Positions 3,975-10,217 of a stretch of 10,217 nucleotides of DNA are shown one piece after another. The notes under the pieces were generated by a model. It did no database searches, had not been told where the DNA came from, and saw only the letters and a program-made list of their open reading frames with translations. The position numbers and the translations under genes were made by a program. This stretch comes from a bacterium Ga0077546 (GTDB taxonomy: Bacteria; Cyanobacteriota; Vampirovibrionia; Obscuribacterales; Obscuribacteraceae): the NCBI GenBank assembly GCA_001464165.1, contig LNEX01000349.1:1-10217 (forward strand), written 5' to 3'. Each line of letters begins with the position of its first letter. Positions within the stretch are counted from its first letter, which is position 1.

Positions 3975-6437
3975 TTGGCAGACGATAAAGCTACTGTCGT
4001 GAAAGATAAGCCGAAAGAGGGCGAAAAGCCTGGTGAGAAAGACTCACAACTCTCTCCAGAACTTCTTGGCAAGGATAGCTTAGCGATTCTGCGCACTGCT
4101 GACAAATCCGGCAGTAAAGCTAAAGCCGATTTACCGGCAGTGGAACTCTTCGATTCATCGAGAAATGGCGGAGCAGCTGCTGCTAAAGGCGAGGCTAAAT
4201 CTGAGCCCGCCAAGCCTGAAACAATTAAGCACGAAGTCAAGAAGGGCGATACTCTCAGCCACATCGTCGAGAAGAACTTGCCCAAAAACGATGGTGAGAG
4301 CAGTCGTGACTACACTAAGCGTCTCTACGGCGAGGTGGGCGAGGTTGCCCGTAAAAATGGCATTGCTGACCCAGACAAGATTAAAACGGATCACACTAAA
4401 CCAGCCGTTAAACCGGCTGATCAGCCAGCAGTTAAGCCTGAAGGTCAAACCACAGTTAAGCCAGCAGATCAGACGACAGTTAAGCCAGCAGATCAGACGA
4501 CAGTTAAGCCAGCAGATCAGACGACAGTTAAGCCAGCAGATCAGCCAGCCATAACGCCTCCAGCCGAAGTGGCTGAGCAACCAGTAAAGAAGCCTGTCGA
4601 CGTTGACGCCATGCGCAAGCAGGCTGAGGTGCTCTATAACGCCACTGAGGGTAAGTGGTTTGGTGCCAACGAAGCATTAGCCAAAGAAGTCTTGAAAAAT
4701 CTCGATGAAGACCAGCGCAAAGTTCTGAACGAGGTCTACAAAGAGAAGCACGGCAAGAATATAGACGAAGCGTTGCGCTCAAAGTTGAGCGGGAAAGATT
4801 TGACTGAGTCTCTGACTTACCTAAATGCCAAAGATAAAGTTACAGGAGCTGACCTTGGTAAGGCTGAGCGAGTTGCAGAAGCAATAGATCAGGCCGCTAA
4901 TGGCGGATTTCTTGGTATAGGTACTGACAAGAAAGCAATCGAAGAACTTCTGAAAGGCAAGTCAACTGATGAACTTAGGGCTATTGATGCGGCCTTCACT
5001 GCTAGAACTGGTCATAGTCTCAAGGATGAGCTTAAAGACGAGCTGTCCGGTTCTGATCTGACCAAGCTTACTGCTATGGCTGAGGGCAAGAATGATGATG
5101 CCTCTCGTATCAACGCTGTTTTAGAGGAGCATAAAGAATGGGGTGTTGGTGCTCGTTCAAATGCAAACTGCGAAAAAGACTTGCGCGATACAATCTCGAC
5201 TTTGAATTCGCAACAAATCGAAGCTCTAGATAAGACCTATCAAGAGCGCTATGGTAAATCGTTGCGCGAAGTTCTGCAAAATGATGATAATTTGCCCAAG
5301 GAAACCAAAGATGCCCTAAGCATCTATCTCAAGGGCACAGATAAAATGACTGCGGCCGATACTTTGGCCGTAGCAGATATTGCCATGAAGTCGCAAAACT
5401 TAGATATGTTCCAAGAAGCTTTCCGTGGTGCTTCGCCTGAAGCACGGGCGCAATTCTTGCAAAATGGCGGTGAGCAGAAGGTCAGAGAGGCATTTGGTTC
5501 ACCTTCTAGCAATGAATACAGCACTGAAACTGCCTACAGCACTAATAGCGATACCACTCATGCGATGGACTATGTTAGAGCTGGTAAGTTAGATACTTCT
5601 ACTAAGATTGCTGACAATACCAGTGCTTTCGGAGATAACGAAGCTGCTATTGAAGCTTCTCTTGGCCAAATGACTAGTGCTGAAAAGCAGTCTTATGCGG
5701 CTGGTCAAAAGCTTGCCGGTGGCGATACTGGTAATTTAAATCCAGCAGATAAGGCTAACCTTGAGTATTACAACAAGGTTCATAGCGCTTTAGCTAAGGC
5801 TGGGGACGAGCGCGAAGTCGCCAAATGGGAAGATATGATTGCCACTGGTAAAGATGGCAGTCTGGTGACAAGACTGGCTGCCCATGGTGGTATGTTCGAT
5901 GATGGCATGGGCAAAGTGCTGGGCACCATTGAAGGCATGCCTAAGGAAGATTGGGAAAGACTGAAGAGTGATCCGGAGTATCGTAAGAAAGTCGAGGCCA
6001 CTCTTGCTATCGATTTGAGCGATTCTGAAATGGCCAGGGCTCGCGAAGCTCTCGATAAGAAAATGGCCGCTGGCTCCTATGAAGAGAGCAAAGCGGCTCA
6101 GCGGTCTGTGGTTGATGCCATTAAAGACGAGACTGGTTTCTTCAACAATGATGAAGACAATATCATTCGCGCTCTTGAGAAAATGACTCCAGAAGAGCAA
6201 AAACGCTATAGAGAAGACCCTGAATTTAAGAAGCAACTTAATGCCGAAGTGGCTAGTGCCCTAGATTATGGTTCTGAGCGCGATGCTGCTATGCGCATTC
6301 TCGACAAAGTGGCAAAAGGCGAAAAACCAGAATCTGACATCGTCGCCAAGCTGGAGATGCATTCTACCAACTTCAATGTTGATGAGCCGCAAAGACCCCA
6401 CTCTTCGCGATCGTCTGCGCAATCCGCAAACTCCTGA
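3975..6437 (+). CDS. Giant LysM/annexin-like repeat protein, N-terminal part (frame broken near 6390)
   Basis: An 820-residue frame starting at TTG 3975; a TAA at 3969 closes the frame just upstream and no earlier ATG exists, so the TTG is the best start, with only a weak AGG at 3960-3962. The N-terminus is hydrophilic with no signal peptide. Residues 84-140 form a LysM-like domain (HEVKKGDTLSHIV ... RKNGIADPDKI) with a long internal insertion; LysM binds peptidoglycan or chitin. Residues 143-190 are six copies of an 8-residue Pro/Lys repeat. From about 211 onward come annexin-like repeats at 212-286, 295-370 and 376-455, then more divergent helical ones to the end. Repeat 2 has GIGTD (314-318), and Glu356 lies exactly 39 positions after Thr317, as in a type II annexin calcium site. 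The last 14 residues (PHSSRSSAQSANS) look like out-of-frame translation; homology resumes in the +1 frame. Function unknown; calcium-dependent membrane or cell-wall binding is an inference. Confidence 0.85.
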   Translation: MADDKATVVKDKPKEGEKPGEKDSQLSPELLGKDSLAILRTADKSGSKAKADLPAVELFDSSRNGGAAAAKGEAKSEPAKPETIKHEVKKGDTLSHIVEKNLPKNDGESSRDYTKRLYGEVGEVARKNGIADPDKIKTDHTKPAVKPADQPAVKPEGQTTVKPADQTTVKPADQTTVKPADQTTVKPADQPAITPPAEVAEQPVKKPVDVDAMRKQAEVLYNATEGKWFGANEALAKEVLKNLDEDQRKVLNEVYKEKHGKNIDEALRSKLSGKDLTESLTYLNAKDKVTGADLGKAERVAEAIDQAANGGFLGIGTDKKAIEELLKGKSTDELRAIDAAFTARTGHSLKDELKDELSGSDLTKLTAMAEGKNDDASRINAVLEEHKEWGVGARSNANCEKDLRDTISTLNSQQIEALDKTYQERYGKSLREVLQNDDNLPKETKDALSIYLKGTDKMTAADTLAVADIAMKSQNLDMFQEAFRGASPEARAQFLQNGGEQKVREAFGSPSSNEYSTETAYSTNSDTTHAMDYVRAGKLDTSTKIADNTSAFGDNEAAIEASLGQMTSAEKQSYAAGQKLAGGDTGNLNPADKANLEYYNKVHSALAKAGDEREVAKWEDMIATGKDGSLVTRLAAHGGMFDDGMGKVLGTIEGMPKEDWERLKSDPEYRKKVEATLAIDLSDSEMARAREALDKKMAAGSYEESKAAQRSVVDAIKDETGFFNNDEDNIIRALEKMTPEEQKRYREDPEFKKQLNAEVASALDYGSERDAAMRILDKVAKGEKPESDIVAKLEMHSTNFNVDEPQRPHSSRSSAQSANS
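4401..4544 (+). repeat. Six-copy 24-bp in-frame tandem repeat
   Basis: Six 24-bp units encode [TP][TA]VKP[AE][DG]Q. The unit from 4452, ACAGTTAAGCCAGCAGATCA plus GACG, occurs three times without change (4452-4475, 4476-4499, 4500-4523). A fourth copy (4524-4547) differs only at its end, and two older, diverged copies precede it. The identical inner copies point to recent expansion by slippage or unequal recombination. The encoded Pro/Lys-rich stretch is a flexible linker between the LysM and annexin-like parts, so copy number would change only linker length. Confidence 0.95.
6382..6400 (+). other. Probable frame-break site in the giant gene
   Basis: The first frame ends at TGA 6435; the +1 frame is closed by TAG at 6262-6264 and open from 6265 to the window end. 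The switch must lie in 6265-6434. Dropping one A from AAA at 6391-6393 gives DEPQ-DPTLRDRL, a natural-looking join; the CCCC at 6396-6399 is an alternative. No known slippery sequence or downstream Shine-Dalgarno-type stimulator is seen. Confidence 0.7.
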
Positions 6438-9400
6438 AGACAAAGCCATGGCAGAGAAGTTCAATAGTGCCATACACAAGGCTCTTGACCAAGATGAATA
6501 TGATAAATTTGCTAAACCGCTGCTAGAAACTGGTCGTATACCATTTGCAGTAAAAGCCGAGCTTTATCAAGGCGTTTTTGATGATGATGAAAAAGCTGTC
6601 TACGATGCTTTGAAGAAAGACCGAGCCACCCCTGAAGATTGGAAAGAGTTGATCGCCAACCCGGAGCAGACTCTAGGGTTCATGTCTGCTGAAGAGCGCG
6701 AAGTAGCCTTGAATATTGCTCGCCAGCAAGGTGTAATGAAGCCTGAAGATGAGCTTCGTGCCGCCATGCTTGGTGCTGGTACTGATGAAGCCAAAATCAA
6801 AGAAGTGCTTAGGGGCTTTACGCCCGAGCAGTTGCAAGCTTCTAAAGACGCTTATGAAGTTAAGTATGGCTCAACTCTTATGGGAGATACCCTAGGCGAA
6901 CTGGGTGGCGCTGACAAGGCTGAAGCCGCCCGCGAACTGCGTGGTCCTCAATCTGCGCGCGAGTCATACAACGATGCTCGCTCTGAAGTATACGAGAGTG
7001 CGGACGGCATTGGGAAGTTTATAGTCAAACACTGGGATGGCACCAGTGAAATGACTCAAGATCAGCTTGAACAGTATTCCAAAGCCATGGGTGATTATTC
7101 TAAGGCTTATCAAGAGATGCCTCTAGAAGGTCGTAAGCAATTTGAAGATAATCTCTACAAGTCACTAGAACTGTATAAGAAGTCAGAGGGTGCCGCTGCT
7201 GACGCCATTGTTGATGGTGCCATTATTGCCGCTGGTGTTGGCGGAGCTGCCTTCACCGGTGGTGTGAGTTTGTCTCTACTGGCTGCTACCAGTGTTGGCG
7301 AGTCAGCTATTCTTGGCGCCGATTACGACTTTTCCAGTGCTCAAGTAGTGAGCGATGGTGCTACTGGTGCCATTGATGCTGCTACTATTTTCTTAGGTCC
7401 AGCGCAAGCCGCGCAGATGCTTAAATTAGGCGAGAGAAGTGCGTTGACGGCGGCTCGCGCGGCAATGTCTGAAGTAGATAATGTCGCCGTGTTGGGCGGT
7501 AAACAGCTTCTCAAAGAGGGCGCTGAAGGCACTATCAAGAAAGAACTAGCTGAGCAAGTAGCTGTTGCTATTTCAAATGGCGCCAAAGGCGTTGATGATA
7601 GAGCAATCGCTAAAATTGCTGAGAAAGTTGCTGCTGACGCTGCTGATGTTCCTCAAATACAGCAAATTCTCAAAGCCAACCTTACTAAGGCAATCGAGAC
7701 CGAAGCTTCTGCTGGTCTCAAAGCTTCAATGAGAGAGTATGCGCTGAATACTGGTGCTGGTGTTGTCGGTGGCTCGCTGTCGGGTGGTGTGCGCGGCGGA
7801 ATCGATGGTGAGTCATTTGAGGCAATGGCACAACAAGCTGCCATGGGAGGTCTAGCGGGCGGTACCATGGCTGGCGCCTTCACCGCAGCATTCAAGGGGC
7901 TCGGTAAGACCGCATCGGCCTTCCGCAATGCTGACGGTCCGGATATCCATACAGGCTCAGCAGGCTCTTTAGAGGTTAAAGCTGTCAGTGCCGCTTCCGA
8001 TCTCGATTTGCCCAAACCCAAGCTTGATGGCAATGGCCGCATAGCTCAAGTGATAACGCCAGAAGGCAAGTTGTCGGTTGCTTATCACAGTGGTGGTGCA
8101 CTGGAAGGCGAAGTTAAAAAGGTGACTTTCCCTAATGGCAATGTCTATAGCAGCGAAGATGGCGTCAAGTGGACGGTTAAAGATCGCACTGCCACTGGTG
8201 GCAAGTACGAAATCAACGGTTCAATGAAAGTTGACGCCGATGGCAGTGTTACATGGCATGCTGAAGGTGCCAATAAGTCGACTCTTCATCGCGATGGATC
8301 GCGTATAACTCAAGATAAAAATACTGGCGAACTTGTGACTACAGACGCCCTTGGCTATGTGCGCGAAGTGAAAAAAGAGAACTCTGGTGTCAAATTCGAC
8401 TATGACCATGACGGTCATGTTCAAAAAGCTAGCTTCGACAACGGCAGTGTTATTGACGTCAAAGCTGATGGTAAGGTCGTGCAGACCAAAGCCGATGGCA
8501 CCACTGTTGATCTAGACGGAAAGCTCAAAGTCAATAACGATGGTCAACTAAGTCTTACTCCTGCTGATGGTCGTGCTCAGGTGCTGACTCCTGAAGGTGC
8601 GCGTCTTCAATATGATGGCGATAGTAATCGAGTTAGTGATGTTTGGACAGCCAAGGGTGATCACTATGGTTACGAATATAGTTCAGCTGGTGAACTCGAT
8701 AGAGTGACATTGCCTGATGGCAAAGGCTTGAAGCGAGATCCTGAAGGAGGGTGGCAGCATATTGATTTGGACGGCAGGATCAATGGTGCCACCACCACTG
8801 AATACAAAGTTTTGAGTGATGGATCTTTTAGTTACTCACAGGGTGACCGCAGTATTACCTTTGGCTTGGACGGTCATGAAAGAGTTTACGATACTACTAA
8901 CAATAAATTACTAGTTGAAAGAGGCATTGATGGTCAGGCGCTGAAGTCGAAAGTTGAAGTTGGTGTCGATGGCAGGCCTCTTGAGTTCCAGGAAAAGGTT
9001 AAAGAGAAGTTCGTCGTTCAGAACGCTGAGAGCAAAGAGAAATCGCTTGCTCTTGTTGCTAGCGAATTGAAGGACGTTCGCGCCATTGATGCCAACGGCA
9101 AACCAAGTAGCGCCTACGATAGTTTGATGTCTGACAAGACACTTACAGATAGACAGAAACAGAACATACTCGACAACATGTCTGAAATTAGAGAGCATTT
9201 CGCCTCATACAGAGTTGGCGATCGCATGCATCCAGATCCTGAGGTCAATTGGATTCATACCCAAGGCGAAATGGCCAAAGTATTAGAAGTAGGTCGCAAA
9301 GCTGGTCTTAAGCCTGACGAACTAGAAGATGCTCTTCTTGCTTCTATGTATTCTGACTCAGTCAAATTTGCCTTCCCACCGCCTAAGGGAGCAGAGGCTA

Positions 9401-10217
9401 ACTTCTTTACTCACCATCTTGATGGTGCTTTAGCTGCTCAAGAATCACTGACACGCAAAGGCTTCGCACCTGAGCGCGTCGATCGTATTGTCCAAGCAAT
9501 CAAAGAGCACCAAATAGCCCCGCCTGAATTTATGGGCAATCTCTATCTCAACTTTAAGATCAAGCCAGGTCTTGATGATTTAGCTGCTAAAGGAACCATT
9601 ACTGCTGAGCGCCATGCTGAACTTACAGCTGTATTGAAGGATATGACTGTGGTAGGTGAGGATGGTGTTTCGAGACTTAAACCAATTGCCCAAGTCAATG
9701 AATGGCCTAAAGTTCGCAATGCCGACGGCAGCTGGGAAGTTGCCCTAACTCCTGATCAGAGAGAATTGTTTAAACTAGCTGGCATTGAGCATTGGTCAAC
9801 ACCAGTTAATCCCGTCGATACTCTCGGATTTAAGCAACTCTCAAAGGTTGAACAAGATGCACTGGTTAGCAGATACAAGATTGCTAGCACTTTAATCGAT
9901 GGTGATGGCGTTGACAATTATGCCACTTTGGGTGGTGCTAGCAAAATTGTTGCAATTAGAGGGCCTGGCACATTCTTTAAGGATGGCAATGTTTGGCAGT
10001 CAATCGATTCAATTGATGCTAGCTTTAAAGATACTTACTCAGTTCTCTCACCGAGAGGCCGTGAAGTTGCCGATGCCAGCTTGGCTCAGCGCAACGCTAT
10101 GTTGCATGACGAGCAGAGTGGAATTAAGGCTCAGATGAATGAGTGGCTGAAGTCGAAAGGTCTCAACCCAGAAGATGTTGTTTATTTCCAGAAAGATGGT
10201 GCCCTTAAGTATCCGCG
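6382..10217 (+). CDS. Giant annexin-like/YD-repeat/HD-domain protein, continuation; runs off right edge
   Basis: This frame has no stop for 3.8 kb (about 1,278 codons from ATG 6382) and continues past the window. It is almost certainly the rest of the preceding gene; ATG 6382 has no convincing Shine-Dalgarno. In residues counted from 6382: annexin-like repeats at about 60-190, including GAGTD (131-135) with Glu173 39 positions after Thr134; a hydrophobic Gly/Ala segment at 272-320; an Ala-rich helical region to about 450; a second glycine-rich segment (GGSLSGGVRGG) at 454-505; beta-rich repeats with PDG/PEG/DGDG turns and Tyr residues at about 546-865, resembling YD/Rhs repeats; and an HD-like domain at about 940-1180 with His959, SD at 991-992, HH at 1011-1012, His1043 and D1173-x-D1175. 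The usual HD doublet is Ser-Asp here. The joined protein exceeds 2,080 residues. The architecture is shared in part with polymorphic toxins and adhesins, but the decisive C-terminus is missing. Function unknown. Confidence 0.88.
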   Translation, partial: MSRKDPTLRDRLRNPQTPEDKAMAEKFNSAIHKALDQDEYDKFAKPLLETGRIPFAVKAELYQGVFDDDEKAVYDALKKDRATPEDWKELIANPEQTLGFMSAEEREVALNIARQQGVMKPEDELRAAMLGAGTDEAKIKEVLRGFTPEQLQASKDAYEVKYGSTLMGDTLGELGGADKAEAARELRGPQSARESYNDARSEVYESADGIGKFIVKHWDGTSEMTQDQLEQYSKAMGDYSKAYQEMPLEGRKQFEDNLYKSLELYKKSEGAAADAIVDGAIIAAGVGGAAFTGGVSLSLLAATSVGESAILGADYDFSSAQVVSDGATGAIDAATIFLGPAQAAQMLKLGERSALTAARAAMSEVDNVAVLGGKQLLKEGAEGTIKKELAEQVAVAISNGAKGVDDRAIAKIAEKVAADAADVPQIQQILKANLTKAIETEASAGLKASMREYALNTGAGVVGGSLSGGVRGGIDGESFEAMAQQAAMGGLAGGTMAGAFTAAFKGLGKTASAFRNADGPDIHTGSAGSLEVKAVSAASDLDLPKPKLDGNGRIAQVITPEGKLSVAYHSGGALEGEVKKVTFPNGNVYSSEDGVKWTVKDRTATGGKYEINGSMKVDADGSVTWHAEGANKSTLHRDGSRITQDKNTGELVTTDALGYVREVKKENSGVKFDYDHDGHVQKASFDNGSVIDVKADGKVVQTKADGTTVDLDGKLKVNNDGQLSLTPADGRAQVLTPEGARLQYDGDSNRVSDVWTAKGDHYGYEYSSAGELDRVTLPDGKGLKRDPEGGWQHIDLDGRINGATTTEYKVLSDGSFSYSQGDRSITFGLDGHERVYDTTNNKLLVERGIDGQALKSKVEVGVDGRPLEFQEKVKEKFVVQNAESKEKSLALVASELKDVRAIDANGKPSSAYDSLMSDKTLTDRQKQNILDNMSEIREHFASYRVGDRMHPDPEVNWIHTQGEMAKVLEVGRKAGLKPDELEDALLASMYSDSVKFAFPPPKGAEANFFTHHLDGALAAQESLTRKGFAPERVDRIVQAIKEHQIAPPEFMGNLYLNFKIKPGLDDLAAKGTITAERHAELTAVLKDMTVVGEDGVSRLKPIAQVNEWPKVRNADGSWEVALTPDQRELFKLAGIEHWSTPVNPVDTLGFKQLSKVEQDALVSRYKIASTLIDGDGVDNYATLGGASKIVAIRGPGTFFKDGNVWQSIDSIDASFKDTYSVLSPRGREVADASLAQRNAMLHDEQSGIKAQMNEWLKSKGLNPEDVVYFQKDGALKYP

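Noticed and set aside
4401..4547. Possible CRISPR-like array of 24-bp repeats
   Set aside because: Units are directly adjacent with no spacers, and they encode an in-frame 8-residue protein repeat.
4155..4580. Open frame of 141 codons on the minus strand
   Set aside because: It is the antisense shadow of the tandem repeat region; its Cys/Trp/Leu-rich repeats mirror the coding strand and there is no ribosome-binding site.
6382..6437. Programmed ribosomal frameshift in the giant gene
   Set aside because: I see no recognised slippery heptamer, no rare-codon or stop-based +1 site and no obvious stem-loop; a one-base indel is simpler.
7653..8042. Minus-strand frame of 129 codons rich in Pro, Ala and Ser
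   Set aside because: Lies fully inside the long plus-strand coding frame and has the composition of an antisense shadow.

Overview
The window looks like a bacterial chromosome fragment of roughly mid GC. It is probably from a non-photosynthetic relative of the cyanobacteria such as Obscuribacterales/Melainabacteria. That placement is an inference from the gene style only: a Hanks kinase with a zinc-ribbon linker, and a giant LysM/annexin-like/HD mosaic protein. No rRNA or other taxonomic marker is present. I see no tRNA, CRISPR array, insertion sequence, phage gene or replication origin.

Layout. (1) 2-640 (+): the 3' part of queE, the radical-SAM enzyme of 7-deazaguanine (queuosine) synthesis, cut by the left edge. 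(2) 624-1154 (-): a small convergent gene overlapping the queE 3' end, resembling a PDDEXK-fold nuclease that has lost two catalytic positions. (3) 1155-1275: a divergent intergenic region with a perfect 6-bp inverted repeat. (4) 1282-3762 (+): a likely operon of an exported thioredoxin-fold protein with a CxxxC centre, followed 8 bp later by a polytopic membrane Ser/Thr kinase. The kinase is split into two frames at a run of eight G; removing one G restores one protein of about 660 residues. (5) 3763-3974: a 212-bp non-coding gap with a small palindrome and an 11-bp direct repeat. (6) 3975-10217 (+): one giant gene running off the right edge, also broken into two frames near 6382-6400. Joined, it gives at least about 2,080 residues: a LysM domain, an eight-residue tandem repeat, a long series of annexin-like repeats (two with an exact GxGT-38-E calcium-site spacing), hydrophobic glycine-rich segments, a YD/Rhs-like beta-repeat region and a degenerate HD-type domain.

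How they fit together. The first part is housekeeping (tRNA modification). The thioredoxin-kinase pair looks like an envelope sensing unit: the kinase's membrane region resembles the multi-pass sensor module usually attached to histidine kinases. The giant protein is the unusual element. Its architecture suggests a cell-envelope or secreted calcium/membrane-binding protein, but it lacks an obvious signal peptide, its C-terminus lies outside the window, and its function is unknown. Both frame breaks are consistent with one extra base in a short homopolymer, so assembly or sequencing error must be excluded before either is treated as biology.
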